Source of the DNA: Streptococcus chenjunshii
GTDB lineage: Bacteria > Bacillota > Bacilli > Lactobacillales > Streptococcaceae
DNA: 64,000 nt
Assembly (NCBI RefSeq): GCF_003086355.1
Contig: NZ_CP031733.1
Span: 1-64,000, forward strand
Direction: 5' to 3'
Shown: one piece after another, positions 42,752 through 51,318 of the stretch
Numbering within the stretch: the stretch's first letter is position 1
Layout: the number at the start of each line of letters is the position of its first letter
Position numbers and translations under genes: made by a program
The notes under the pieces: model-generated
Databases searched by the model: none
Told to the model about the DNA's origin: nothing
The model's input: the letters and a program-made list of their open reading frames with translations, nothing else

Positions 42752-43286
42752 AAAGATTGCCGTTTTTGCTTCAGGCAATGGATCAAATTTTCAGGTCATC
42801 GCAGAAGCTTTTCCGGTAGCATTTGTCTTTTCTGATCATCGTGATGCCTATGTACTTAAGCGCGCTCAAGTGCTGGACGTCAAAGCTTACGCTTTTGAAC
42901 TTAAAGAGTTTGCCAATAAGGCAGCCTATGAACAGGCTATCGTTGAACTATTAGAACAGCACCAAATTGACTTGGTCTGTCTGGCAGGCTATATGAAAAT
43001 CGTAGGGCCGACTCTTTTAGCTGCTTATGAAGGCCGCATGATCAACATTCACCCCGCTTATCTGCCGGATTTTCCCGGGGCTCATGGCATAGAAGATGCT
43101 TGGGAAGCAGGAGTTGACCAGTCTGGAGTTACAGTTCACTGGGTGGACAGCGGTGTTGATACAGGACAAATCATTGCACAAGTGCGCGTGCCGCGCTTGG
43201 CAGATGATACCATCGAAAGTTTTGAAGCACGGATACACGAGGCAGAGTATCAGCTGTATCCTAAAGTAATTAAAGACTTACTGTAG
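42744..43286 (+). CDS. purN: Phosphoribosylglycinamide formyltransferase
   Basis: Transfers formyl from 10-formyl-THF to GAR (180 aa). GNGSNFQ is at 11-17, the catalytic Asn101-x-His103 in [15 protein letters not shown], and Asp139 in [10 protein letters not shown]. The start lies inside the end of purM, so translation is coupled. Confidence 0.96.
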   Translation: MAKKIAVFASGNGSNFQVIAEAFPVAFVFSDHRDAYVLKRAQVLDVKAYAFELKEFANKAAYEQAIVELLEQHQIDLVCLAGYMKIVGPTLLAAYEGRMINIHPAYLPDFPGAHGIEDAWEAGVDQSGVTVHWVDSGVDTGQIIAQVRVPRLADDTIESFEARIHEAEYQLYPKVIKDLL

Positions 43287-43316
43287 AGTGCAGCACAAAT
43301 ATTAGAGGGAGATAAG

Positions 43317-44015
43317 ATGGCGATAAATGAATTTGGCCAAGAGATAGGAGAGCAGCTGAATAATGTTCAAAAAGGGATACTTCCTCAAGTGACAGCATTA
43401 GAAGGCCAGACGGTAAAAGTTGTTAAGTTAGAACAAGAACATATCGAAGGACTTTATGATGTTTACGGTCCTAGCTCTCCTCTGGAAAACTGGACTTATC
43501 TCCCCATTGAGCCGTTTACTGATTTTACGGCTTATCAACAGTTTATGGAAGATAATGTAAAGTCACAGGATCCTTATTATCTAGTTATATTAGACAATAA
43601 AACCGGGGAGGCTTTAGGAACCTTTTCACTAATGAGGATTGATCTGCAAAATCGTGTAGCCGAAATGGGTTGGGTCGTTTACTCAGAACGATTAAAAAGG
43701 ACACGGATGGCTACAGAAGCTCAGTTTCTGGTGATGGAATATGTATTTGAAGACATGCACTGTCGCCGCTATGAATGGAAATGTGACCATTTGAATCAGC
43801 CTTCCCGGCAAGCAGCCCTGCGCTTGGGTTTCAAATACGAAGGAACTTTCAGACAAGCAGCAATTTATAAAGGGCGCAATCGTGATACGGACTGGTTTTC
43901 GATGTTAGACCAAGAGTGGCCTGAAAATAAGAAACGCTTCACAAAGTGGCTCTCCGATGATAATTTCACTGCCTCTGGTGAACAAAAAGTGGCTTTGCAA
44001 AAAATAAACGTCTAA
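43317..44015 (+). CDS. GNAT family N-acetyltransferase
   Basis: RimJ/RimL-like acetyltransferase (232 aa). It has an N-terminal extension of about 50 residues before the GNAT core, with LVILDNKTGEALGTFSLM, AEMGWVVYSERLKRTRMATE (acetyl-CoA loop region) and AALRLGFKYEGTFRQAAIYKGRNRDTDWF in the expected order. It lies between purN and purH and is probably co-transcribed with them (AGAGGGAGAT upstream of the ATG). The substrate is unknown; nothing links it to purine chemistry except its place. Confidence 0.86.
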   Translation: MAINEFGQEIGEQLNNVQKGILPQVTALEGQTVKVVKLEQEHIEGLYDVYGPSSPLENWTYLPIEPFTDFTAYQQFMEDNVKSQDPYYLVILDNKTGEALGTFSLMRIDLQNRVAEMGWVVYSERLKRTRMATEAQFLVMEYVFEDMHCRRYEWKCDHLNQPSRQAALRLGFKYEGTFRQAAIYKGRNRDTDWFSMLDQEWPENKKRFTKWLSDDNFTASGEQKVALQKINV

Positions 44016-44059
44016 TTAAAGTATCTCAATAAGAAAAAAATAAGTGAGGAAAATAGGAC

Positions 44060-45607
44060 ATGACAAAACGCGCATTAATCAGTGTATCTAATAAGGAAGG
44101 CATCGTAGAGTTTGCTCAAGAATTAAGGAAACTGGGCTGGGATATCATCTCAACCGGCGGCACCAAAGCTGCTCTTGACAGTGCTGGTATAGACAGTACT
44201 TCTATTGACGATGTGACAGGTTTTCCTGAAATGATGGATGGCCGGGTTAAGACGCTCCATCCCAATATTCATGGTGCCCTTCTGGCACGCCGTGATCTAA
44301 AGAGCCATCTGCAGGCAGCCGCTGACAATAAGATTGAACTGATTGACTTGGTTGCGGTTAATCTTTATCCTTTTAAAGAAACGGTTCTCAAGCCGGATGT
44401 TACCTACGCGGATGCGGTGGAAAATATTGATATCGGCGGTCCATCAATGCTGCGCTCTGCAGCAAAAAATCATGCCAGCGTCACAGTCATAGTTGATCCG
44501 GCAGACTATGCAGCAGTTTTAGAAGAATTAGCAAATGCAGGCGAAACAACCCTTGCAACCCGTCAGCGCTTAGCTGCCAAAGTTTTCCGCCACACGGCAG
44601 CCTATGATGCTTTGATTGCAGAATACTTCACAGCCCAAGTCGGAGAAAGCAAGCCTGAAAAGCTGACCCTCACTTATGACCTTAAACAGTCCATGCGCTA
44701 TGGTGAAAATCCACAGCAAGACGCAGATTTCTACCAAACAGCCCTTCCGACAGCTTACTCTGTTGCTTCAGCTAAACAGCTTAACGGTAAAGAATTATCC
44801 TTCAATAATATTAGGGATAGCGATGCTGCTATTCGTATTATCCGTGATTTCAGGGACCGTCCGACCGTTGTAGCTCTCAAACATATGAACCCTTGCGGTA
44901 TCGGACAGGCTGATGATATCGAAACAGCTTGGGATTACGCTTATGAGGCTGATGCTGTCTCAATCTTTGGCGGAATTGTTGTTCTTAACCGAGAGGTTGA
45001 CGCTGCGACAGCAGAGAAGATGCATGATATTTTCCTCGAAATTATCATTGCTCCAAGTTACTCAGAAGAAGCGCTGACTATTTTAACCAATAAAAAGAAA
45101 AATCTGCGTCTTCTGGAACTGCCGTTTGATGCACAGGAAGCCAGCAAAACTGAAAAAGAATACACAGGTGTTGTTGGCGGCCTTCTTGTGCAAAATCAGG
45201 ATGTCGTTGCAGAAAACCCAGAAGACTGGCGGGTAGTGACAGAACGCCAGCCGAACGATAAAGAGACAGCAGCTCTTGAGTTCGCCTGGAAAGCTATCAA
45301 GTATGTTAAATCTAATGGAATTTTAATAGCCAATGACCGTATGACCTTAGGTGTCGGTCCTGGTCAGACCAATCGAGTCGGTGCAGTGCGTATTGCCATT
45401 GAGCAAGCCAAAGACCGCCTTGACGGTGCTGTTCTTGCCAGTGATGCTTTCTTTCCTTTTGCTGACAATATTGAAGAAATTGCCTCTGCAGGCATCAGAG
45501 CTATTATACAGCCTGGCGGCTCGGTCCGCGATCAGGATTCTATTGATGCTGCGAATAAGCACGGCATTGCAATGGTGTTCACGGGCGTAAGACATTTTAG
45601 GCATTAA
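44060..45607 (+). CDS. purH: Bifunctional AICAR transformylase / IMP cyclohydrolase
   Basis: Catalyses the last two steps to IMP (515 aa). The N-terminal cyclohydrolase (MGS-like) domain shows [20 protein letters not shown] and [16 protein letters not shown]; the C-terminal transformylase shows [11 protein letters not shown] and the ending [14 protein letters not shown]. Length is normal. No terminator is visible before the next gene 39 bases on. Confidence 0.97.
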   Translation: MTKRALISVSNKEGIVEFAQELRKLGWDIISTGGTKAALDSAGIDSTSIDDVTGFPEMMDGRVKTLHPNIHGALLARRDLKSHLQAAADNKIELIDLVAVNLYPFKETVLKPDVTYADAVENIDIGGPSMLRSAAKNHASVTVIVDPADYAAVLEELANAGETTLATRQRLAAKVFRHTAAYDALIAEYFTAQVGESKPEKLTLTYDLKQSMRYGENPQQDADFYQTALPTAYSVASAKQLNGKELSFNNIRDSDAAIRIIRDFRDRPTVVALKHMNPCGIGQADDIETAWDYAYEADAVSIFGGIVVLNREVDAATAEKMHDIFLEIIIAPSYSEEALTILTNKKKNLRLLELPFDAQEASKTEKEYTGVVGGLLVQNQDVVAENPEDWRVVTERQPNDKETAALEFAWKAIKYVKSNGILIANDRMTLGVGPGQTNRVGAVRIAIEQAKDRLDGAVLASDAFFPFADNIEEIASAGIRAIIQPGGSVRDQDSIDAANKHGIAMVFTGVRHFRH

Positions 45608-45646
45608 GTATTTAAATAAGGAAAATAAGGAGCAAAGAGGAGATTT

Positions 45647-46399
45647 ATGGGAAAATATGTTAAAGAAAATTGGAAAATTTTATTATTAATTATTACAATG
45701 GTGATAGTATCAGGCCCTGTTTTTTCAGTTGTAATCTCTTCTTTTTCAAAGTATTTGAACCATGACTTAGGAGATTGGCTCAGCTTTTATGGAGCAATAA
45801 CAGGAATTGTCATCTCTCTGGTCATTATTCATTTGCAGTTAGCTCTTGATAAGGAAAAAGAAAAAAAGCTAAATCGACCAGTTCTTTTTCTGGAGAATGA
45901 TTATCAAGTTATTAAAAGTAACAGTCTTGTTTATTATCACGATAAATACTGGTTTAGTTTAATTCAAAGAAATAATAAGACAAAAAAGTTAACCGCTCAA
46001 TCATTGAGAAATTCTTACGCCGAGAAAGGTAAAAGGGATAAGACCTTATCTTTGGAGATTGTCAATAATCAGAGGATATTTAATCTCCATATCCAGTTTG
46101 GTGATAAAGGAAGTATCGCCGTTATTCCACAATTATCAGAAAACCAAAAAATTTATGTCATTTCAAAGGAGCACCAAAACGCTATAGCTGCCTATTTACT
46201 AAATAATGACTCTTCGGCCTTTGATCATGTGCCGGAAGTCATAAAAATTTATTTTACGACTTTATCTGGTGAGAAAATCTATCAAAAGTATCAAGTTGAT
46301 GCAAAAGGTTACTGTCAACTGACAAAAGAAAAATACGATGTGATTTACCCTCATCTACCTATGGGGTATTATATTTGTGATTATTTCATCAAAAGCTGA
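45647..46399 (+). CDS. Unknown protein with two N-terminal membrane helices
   Basis: Unrecognised (250 aa). Two hydrophobic segments (about 11-33 and 45-67) are followed by a Lys/Glu-rich turn (LDKEKEKKLNRP) and a mostly beta-like soluble C-terminal part of about 180 residues. A small anchored protein with a cytosolic domain is likely. The start context AGAGGAGATTTATGG is strong. Bases 45638-45654, which hold the ribosome binding site and start codon, are complementary to the small RNA encoded 150 bases downstream of the gene. Confidence 0.7.
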   Translation: MGKYVKENWKILLLIITMVIVSGPVFSVVISSFSKYLNHDLGDWLSFYGAITGIVISLVIIHLQLALDKEKEKKLNRPVLFLENDYQVIKSNSLVYYHDKYWFSLIQRNNKTKKLTAQSLRNSYAEKGKRDKTLSLEIVNNQRIFNLHIQFGDKGSIAVIPQLSENQKIYVISKEHQNAIAAYLLNNDSSAFDHVPEVIKIYFTTLSGEKIYQKYQVDAKGYCQLTKEKYDVIYPHLPMGYYICDYFIKS

Positions 46400-46512
46400 C
46401 TTAAGCCATAACTTGTTTTTCTACTATATGATTGGCATTCTCTCGGTCTTTCAATTACTGACTAGTTTGTTGGTCCTGTATCTCTTATCATTTAAGTTTT
46501 CTGCAAGGAAAC

Positions 46513-46545
46513 GTTAAGCTTCAATTAAGCTGTTCTCTGTATACT
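46513..46545 (+). promoter_or_regulatory. CiaR-type direct repeat and promoter
   Basis: GTTAAG-N5-ATTAAG (46513-46518 and 46524-46529) matches the CiaR consensus NTTAAG-N5-WTTAAG. Ten bases later comes TATACT (46540-46545), the spacing I know for CiaR-activated promoters in streptococci. Confidence 0.82.
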
Positions 46546-46551
46546 ATAACC

Positions 46552-46618
46552 ATCCTAAAACTTTTCTTTTTCATAAATCTCCTAGGAACTCCCAGTCTAA
46601 AGGTTGGGAGTTTTTTTT
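46552..46618 (+). ncRNA. CiaR-controlled small RNA (csRNA-like)
   Basis: A transcript from the CiaR-type promoter would start near 46552 and end at a strong terminator, about 65 bases long, with no ORF. It has an unpaired CTCCT-containing stretch (46572-46583, CATAAATCTCCT) before the terminator hairpin, the layout of streptococcal csRNAs that block ribosome binding sites. That stretch is perfectly complementary to 12 bases around the start codon at 45647. The 5' end is inferred. Confidence 0.75.
46587..46618 (+). terminator. Terminator hairpin of the small RNA
   Basis: AACTCCCA (46587-46594) and TGGGAGTT (46605-46612) with a run of eight Ts. Confidence 0.92.
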
Positions 46619-46934
46619 GAAATCGACAAGTTTTTTAATAGCCTTCATTTTGCTTTGATTCCAACTTTTTAAAAATTCTGTCAGAAGGGAAGATAGAAGC
46701 CCAAGCCAGAAAGTTTATGCTTTTATCCCGCATCATTAAGAAGAATATGCATCTGTATTTATTGTCATCAATTAGTGCCATCAGGACCTATCTAAAAATG
46801 AAAAATCAGCTAGAAAACTGCTAGCACACAATTGACATTACTAGAAGGGCTATGTTTGATGACTATCAATAAAATCATGGAAGAAGCAGACAGGTTAACT
46901 GTTTATAATCACATTAGTGATTGATTCACAACAA
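46619..46934. other. Gene-free stretch before the SorC-family regulator
   Basis: No gene with a start and ribosome binding site. One short frame near 46816-46923 (ending MTINKIMEEADRLTVYNHISD) is open but unsupported; it could be a decayed gene remnant. Confidence 0.35.
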
Positions 46935-46971
46935 TTGAAATAATTCTGTTTTATGCTAAAATACTAGCATA
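46935..46971 (+). promoter_or_regulatory. Promoter and operator-like palindrome of the SorC-family regulator gene
   Basis: TTGAAA (46935-46940), 16-bp spacer, TAAAAT (46957-46962). TATGCTA (46952-46958) and TAGCATA (46965-46971) form a perfect 7-bp inverted repeat over the -10, suggesting repression, possibly by the gene's own product. Confidence 0.6.
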
Positions 46972-46995
46972 GATTAGAGATTTAGAGGTAAAAGC

Positions 46996-47943
46996 ATGTT
47001 TGCTGAAGATAAGCTACTTGTTAAAATTGCAGAAATGTACTATCAGGAAAACAAAACACAGAATCAGATTGCCAAAGAGTTGGGAATTCATCGAACCACA
47101 ATCAGCCGCCTGTTAAAGCAATCCAGAGAAGAAGGGATTGTTCAGATTAGTATTAAATATGATAAAGCTGGGACTTATAATACTGAAAAGCAGCTGGAGA
47201 GAGCTTTCAACTTGCAAAAAGCTATTGTGGTGCCGGTGGCTCATGATTTGGATCGCAGGCAGAAAGATATTTTATTAGCCGAGGCGTTAGCGATTTATTT
47301 AAAAAATATTCTGCATGATGGCATGACGATTGGTTTTTCATGGGGAGCAACCATGTCAGCTGTTGCCAGCTGTATGCCGGAACTTAATTTGTCAGATATT
47401 GTCTGTGTTCCGATGATTGGTGGCCCATCAGGCCGTCTGATAAGTGATTACCATGTTAATACCATTACCTATGAAGCGGCTAAAAAACTGCATGGCATTG
47501 CACTTTTAATTGATTCTCCGGCAATCCCTGAAACAAAATCTTTGAAAGAAGAACTGTTAAAAAATGTTTTTAATCAAGAACTGATAAGGCTCTGGGATCA
47601 TCTTGATATGGCTGTGATGGGTGTAGGAAGCCCTGTCCTTAAGAATAACCAGACATGGCAGGATTTTTATGGGGTAGATATCATTGAGAGCATTAAAGGG
47701 CAAGATGTTGTCGGCGATGTCGTATCAAGGTTTTACAATATTCATGGTGAGCATATAATAAACGAGCTTGATGACCGGCTTATCGGAATCGAAGCAGATA
47801 AGCTGCGTGAATGCCCCTACCGTATCGGTGTCGCAGAGTCTAGGGACAAAGTTTCGGCACTTATCGGAGCCCTCAGGGGAAACTATATTAATATTTTAGT
47901 AACTACAGAAGAAACTGCCAGAGGAATTTTGGATTCTATTTGA
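46996..47943 (+). CDS. SorC/DeoR-type sugar-binding transcriptional regulator
   Basis: Regulator of 315 aa with an N-terminal helix-turn-helix (about 19-42: KTQNQIAKELGIHRTTISRL) and a sugar-phosphate-binding domain of the SorC family (about 60-315: GMTIGFSWGATMSAVA, VPMIGGPSG, AVMGVGSPVL, and a final GNYINILVTTEETARGIL). It stands first in a gene set for L-sorbose uptake and catabolism, so sorbose 1-phosphate is the likely effector. It has its own promoter with a palindrome over the -10 and its own terminator. Confidence 0.88.
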   Translation: MFAEDKLLVKIAEMYYQENKTQNQIAKELGIHRTTISRLLKQSREEGIVQISIKYDKAGTYNTEKQLERAFNLQKAIVVPVAHDLDRRQKDILLAEALAIYLKNILHDGMTIGFSWGATMSAVASCMPELNLSDIVCVPMIGGPSGRLISDYHVNTITYEAAKKLHGIALLIDSPAIPETKSLKEELLKNVFNQELIRLWDHLDMAVMGVGSPVLKNNQTWQDFYGVDIIESIKGQDVVGDVVSRFYNIHGEHIINELDDRLIGIEADKLRECPYRIGVAESRDKVSALIGALRGNYINILVTTEETARGILDSI

Positions 47944-47949
47944 AGAATA

Positions 47950-47977
47950 GCTGAGAGTAAAAGTCTCAGCTGTTTTT
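47950..47977 (+). terminator. Rho-independent terminator after the SorC-family regulator
   Basis: GCTGAGA/TCTCAGC stem with GTAAAAG loop, followed by TGTTTTTTT. Confidence 0.88.
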
Positions 47978-47997
47978 TTATGCTCTATAAAAAAACC

Positions 47998-48089
47998 ACA
48001 AATGTTATTGTTGTTTAAAAAACGTGAAAAACCGTTGACAACCAAAACATATGGTGTTATAGTTAGTTTGTAACAAATGTTATACAAAA
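47998..48089 (+). promoter_or_regulatory. Promoter and operator region of the sorbose genes
   Basis: TTGACA (48035-48040), 17-bp spacer, TATAGT (48058-48063). The 11-mer ACAAATGTTAT occurs at 47998-48008 and 48073-48083, 75 bp apart, on both sides of the promoter. TTTGTA/TACAAA (48068-48089) flank the second copy. These are candidate binding sites for the SorC-family regulator. Confidence 0.65.
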
Positions 48090-48116
48090 ATCACAATTGA
48101 TAAAAAGGAGGAGGTT

Positions 48117-48914
48117 ATGTCTTGGTTGGGGATTGAAAACAAGATAGCTGTGGTTACCGGCGGTTCATCTGGGATTGGAGAGGCTATTATTAAAGAACTG
48201 CTGGTTAATGGTGCAAAAGTAGCTAATTTTGATATTGCTGAGCAGACCTATACAGATGACAATTTACTTTTTATCCAGACGGATATCAGTTCACGGCCTG
48301 CGGTGGAAGAAGCAGTAGAAAAAGTTGTTGAGCAATGGGGGACAATTGACGGTCTTGTTAATAATGCAGGTATCAATATCCCTTGTTTATTAGTGGATAA
48401 ACGGCAGCCTCACAGTAAATATGAGCTGAATGATGATATTTTTGACCGCTTAGTTGCTGTTAACCAAAAAGGTCTTTATTTAGTCAGTCAGGCAGTTGGG
48501 CGTATTTTAGTCTCTAAAGGAAGCGGTGTTATTGTCAATATGGCTTCTGAAGCAGGACTTGAAGGGTCAGAAGGGCAAAGCATATATGCTGCCACTAAAG
48601 CTGCCGTTTACAGTTTCACTCGGTCTTGGGCCAAAGAACTTGGCAGATATGGTATCCGTGTAGTTGGAGTAGCTCCGGGAATTATGGAAGCCACAGCTCT
48701 TAGAAGCTTGGCTTACGAAGAAGCTCTAGCTTATACGCGTGGCAAAACAGCTGAGGATATCCGAAAAGGCTACTCCTCTGTCAGCACAATACCTTTAGGC
48801 CGAAGCGGGAAATTAAATGAGGTGGCTGATTTGGTTCTTTATTATCTGTCAGATCGTTCTGCCTATATCAGCGGTGTTACAACCAATATTTCTGGTGGGA
48901 AGACACGGGGATAA
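48117..48914 (+). CDS. Sorbitol-6-phosphate 2-dehydrogenase (SDR family)
   Basis: Short-chain dehydrogenase (265 aa) expected to interconvert sorbitol 6-phosphate and fructose 6-phosphate with NAD(H). TGGSSGIG is at 14-21, NNAG at about 82-85, and the catalytic Ser144, Tyr157 and Lys161 (YxxxK) are present. The sequence resembles the sorbose-operon enzyme (sorF of Lacticaseibacillus, sorD of Klebsiella). GGAGGAGG precedes the ATG. In the pathway it acts after SorE. Confidence 0.85.
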   Translation: MSWLGIENKIAVVTGGSSGIGEAIIKELLVNGAKVANFDIAEQTYTDDNLLFIQTDISSRPAVEEAVEKVVEQWGTIDGLVNNAGINIPCLLVDKRQPHSKYELNDDIFDRLVAVNQKGLYLVSQAVGRILVSKGSGVIVNMASEAGLEGSEGQSIYAATKAAVYSFTRSWAKELGRYGIRVVGVAPGIMEATALRSLAYEEALAYTRGKTAEDIRKGYSSVSTIPLGRSGKLNEVADLVLYYLSDRSAYISGVTTNISGGKTRG

Positions 48915-48953
48915 AAGCTAAATCTGATTTGAAATTCTAAAGCTGACTTTGTT

Positions 48954-49026
48954 GACAGCCTGCCGCATCCTTCTAGCCGTCCTGTAGAGGTGCGCCTACG
49001 AAATCGGAGATTTCGGACTTACCGTC
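48954..49026 (+). repeat. Dispersed repeat, copy D (5' part)
   Basis: GACAGCCTGCCGCATCCTTC, then the hairpin CGAAATC-GGA-GATTTCG (48999-49015) and GGACTTACCGTC. The 3' part seen in the next copy is missing here. Confidence 0.82.
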
Positions 49027-49056
49027 AGCCGTAGCCGTCTGAAGGCTTTGTCGTCT

Positions 49057-49166
49057 TGACAGCCGACCGCATCCTTCTAGTCGTCTTGGCAGAGGTGCGT
49101 CTGCGAAATCGAAGATTTCGGACTTACCGTCTTTCATACGGATTTTTAAACGACCTTTGTATCTTG
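49057..49166 (+). repeat. Dispersed repeat, copy E (full length)
   Basis: Same order as copy D (hairpin at 49104-49120) and then TTTCATACGG...AACGACCTTTGTATCTTG. Its end joins directly to the second repeat type. Confidence 0.85.
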
Positions 49167-49284
49167 TTGAAATTGAATATGGCCTAAACGCTGCGGGAAG
49201 AAGACTGCCCTCCCTTGAGTCTTTAGTGACTCAGCGGTTAGGCGCCTATTTTCCCATTGCGTTCTTAACGGCCTTTGTATCTTA
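49166..49284 (+). repeat. Second repeat type (cassette), copy 1
   Basis: GGCCTAAACGCTGCGGGAA, a CCCTCCCTTGAGTC/GACTCAGCG hairpin (TGAGTC 49215-49220 against GACTCA), GGCGCCTATTTTCCCATTGC and a closing AACGGCCTTTGTATCTTA. Nearly the same as 51341-51459. It is bounded on both sides by the TTTGTATCTT terminal sequence. Confidence 0.85.
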
Positions 49285-49359
49285 CAGAACTGAACACGGC
49301 CTAAAATCCTAGTGAAAAAGATGAAGTCCGTCGCGATGCGGGCATATTGCAAAACAACC

Positions 49360-49503
49360 CTAGCCGTAGACGTCTGAAAGCTTTGCAGTCTTAACAGCCT
49401 GCCGCAGCTTTCTAGTCGTCTTGGCAGAGGTGCGCCTACGAAATCGGAGATTTCTGGCTTACCGTCATTTTCACACGGATTTCTTAACGGCCTTTATATC
49501 TTA
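49360..49503 (+). repeat. Dispersed repeat, copy F (full length)
   Basis: TAGCCGTAGACGTCTGAAAG, the hairpin CGAAATC-GGA-GATTTC (49439-49454), CTTACCGTCATTTTCACACG and AACGGCCTTTATATCTTA, ending five bases before the EIIA ribosome binding site. Confidence 0.85.
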
Positions 49504-49524
49504 ATAAAAGGAGAGGTGAGGTTA

Positions 49525-49953
49525 ATGAATCAGGTTATTTTAATCGCCCATGGCCATTTGGCTGCAGAAATGAAGGCTTCGGCAGAAATGCTGTTTGGAG
49601 AATTGCCTCAGTTTCATACCATTGATTTTTTGGAAGAAGACGGTTTAGAAAGTCTGTCATCAAAAATTTACCAAAAAATGAAAACGCTTAACTGCCCGCT
49701 GCTTATTTTTACGGATCTATTTGGCGGCACACCGTTTAATGCAAGCTGCTCAGTTGCTTTGCGGCATCCTGATTTAGAGACTGAGATTGTTTCAGGGATG
49801 TCTCTGCCTCTCGTGTTAGAGTTAGCTGCAATCCTTAATAGCCGTCCGCTTAAGGAAATAGCTTCTGCTCTTCCTAGTTTAGTGGCCGGCAGTGTAAGGC
49901 TGTTCGATCGGCAGTTAAATCAGCCTGAAGCAGAAAGGGAGGACTTATTATGA
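49525..49953 (+). CDS. PTS mannose-family EIIA (probable sorbose)
   Basis: Cytosolic phosphocarrier (142 aa) that takes phosphate from HPr on His9 (LIAHGHLA) and passes it to EIIB. The EIIA-man fold is supported by IFTDLFGGTPFNA. The ATG at 49525 has AAGGAG about 11 bases upstream; a GTG at 49516 is in frame but too close to that site. It overlaps EIIB by four bases (ATGA). Confidence 0.9.
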   Translation: MNQVILIAHGHLAAEMKASAEMLFGELPQFHTIDFLEEDGLESLSSKIYQKMKTLNCPLLIFTDLFGGTPFNASCSVALRHPDLETEIVSGMSLPLVLELAAILNSRPLKEIASALPSLVAGSVRLFDRQLNQPEAEREDLL

Positions 49954-50441
49954 AAGTTAAACTGGCTAGAATTGATGACCGGTTGATTCACGGTCAAGTC
50001 ACAACAGTATGGGCTAAAGAAGCGGCCGCAGAGCGGATTATTATTCCAAGTGATGAGGTAGCTAGCGATGAAATCAGACGTACTTTAGTTAAACAGGCTG
50101 CCCCTCCAGGTATTAAAGTAAATGTTGTCACCCCAGAAAAAGCGGTTAAAGTTTATCATAATCCCAAATACAAAGATGAAACGGTTTTTTATTTATTTAC
50201 TAAACCTCAGGAAGTCGTCGATTTAGTGAAGGGAGGCGTTCCTATTGACAGTATCAATATTGGCGGTATGCAGTTTAAAGTCGGACGTGTTCAGCTGACA
50301 AAGGCAGTTTCGGTTTCTAAAGAGGATGTTGCTGCTTTTTATGAATTAATTGATTTAGGGGTTAAACTGGATTGTCGTGTGGTAGCAACAGACAGTCCTA
50401 AGGATTTTGAAATATTGCTTAAGCAGGCAGTTTTTAATTAA
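49950..50441 (+). CDS. PTS mannose/sorbose-family EIIB
   Basis: EIIB (163 aa) with the active His14 in RIDDRLIHGQVTTVW, IIPSDEVASDEI and the SINIGGMQFKVGRVQLTKAVS stretch typical of the family. Receives phosphate from EIIA and gives it to the incoming sugar. Translation is coupled to EIIA through ATGA. Confidence 0.94.
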   Translation: MKVKLARIDDRLIHGQVTTVWAKEAAAERIIIPSDEVASDEIRRTLVKQAAPPGIKVNVVTPEKAVKVYHNPKYKDETVFYLFTKPQEVVDLVKGGVPIDSINIGGMQFKVGRVQLTKAVSVSKEDVAAFYELIDLGVKLDCRVVATDSPKDFEILLKQAVFN

Positions 50442-50476
50442 TTTTTGCCTGGCAAAGCAGGAAAGAGGGGGATGAG

Positions 50477-51274
50477 ATGGCTCTATCAGTTTTGCAAATT
50501 ATACTTATATTTATTTGGTCAAGTATCACCGGTATGGGCAGTGTTTTAGATGAGTTTCAGACCCATAGACCGCTTATCGCTTGTACTGTAACCGGTCTTA
50601 TTTTAGGGGATATCACAACCGGTATTATCCTTGGGGGAACACTTGAATTAATTGCCTTAGGATGGATGAATATTGGGGCAGCTCAATCTCCGGATTCTGC
50701 CTTAGCAAGTGTGATTTCAACTATCTTAGTTGTTGTCGGGCATCAGGATATCCAAAAAGGGATTGCTATTGCCTTGCCGGTAGCGGTTGCCGGTCAAGTG
50801 CTTACTGTTTTGGTCAGAACAGCAACTGTTGCGATTCAGCATGCTGCGGATAGGGAGGCTCAGGAAGCACGCTTCAGCAAAATCATTTTTTTGCACTTCT
50901 TTGCTCTGGTATTTCAAGCTATGCGGGTAGCTATTCCCGCGACCCTGGTAGCTATATTTGTTGATGCATCTGCAGTAACCAGAATGCTTGATGCGATACC
51001 GGAAGTGATTACAGGCGGTCTTGCAGTAGCCGGAGGCATGATTGTTGTAGTCGGTTATGCGATGGTACTTAATATGATGTATATAAAATATTTGCTGCCC
51101 TTCTTTTTTGCAGGGTTTATTCTAGGCGGCTATCTGGATTTCAGCCTGCTGGCTTTTGGTGTTTTAGGCTTGGTTATTGCTTTGATATATGTGCAGTTAA
51201 ATCCTCATTTTGCTAAAACAGTTAATGCCGGAAATGAAAATACCGTTTTAGCCGACGATGAGTTAGAAGATTAG
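50477..51274 (+). CDS. PTS mannose/sorbose-family EIIC
   Basis: Membrane permease subunit (265 aa) with about seven or eight helices and the family motif GTLELIALGWMNIGAAQSPD. Works with EIID to bring in the sugar. GAGGGGG lies before the ATG. It is separated from EIID by about 200 bases that are filled by the second repeat type. Confidence 0.93.
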   Translation: MALSVLQIILIFIWSSITGMGSVLDEFQTHRPLIACTVTGLILGDITTGIILGGTLELIALGWMNIGAAQSPDSALASVISTILVVVGHQDIQKGIAIALPVAVAGQVLTVLVRTATVAIQHAADREAQEARFSKIIFLHFFALVFQAMRVAIPATLVAIFVDASAVTRMLDAIPEVITGGLAVAGGMIVVVGYAMVLNMMYIKYLLPFFFAGFILGGYLDFSLLAFGVLGLVIALIYVQLNPHFAKTVNAGNENTVLADDELED

Positions 51275-51318
51275 TTAAACAAAGGCTAAAAGCGAGGAAA
51301 ATAACAGTCTGCCTTGTT

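Noticed and set aside
46816..46923. Short open frame ending ADRLTVYNHISD before the SorC-family regulator
   Set aside because: No start with ribosome binding site and no recognisable family; kept only as a possible remnant.
48023..48040. Possible CcpA cre site before the sorbitol-6-phosphate dehydrogenase gene
   Set aside because: GAAAAACCGTTGACA lacks the leading TG at the right spacing; two mismatches at key places.
49146..49352. Minus-strand frame of 68 codons between the SDR gene and EIIA
   Set aside because: It lies wholly in repeat DNA and has no ribosome binding site.
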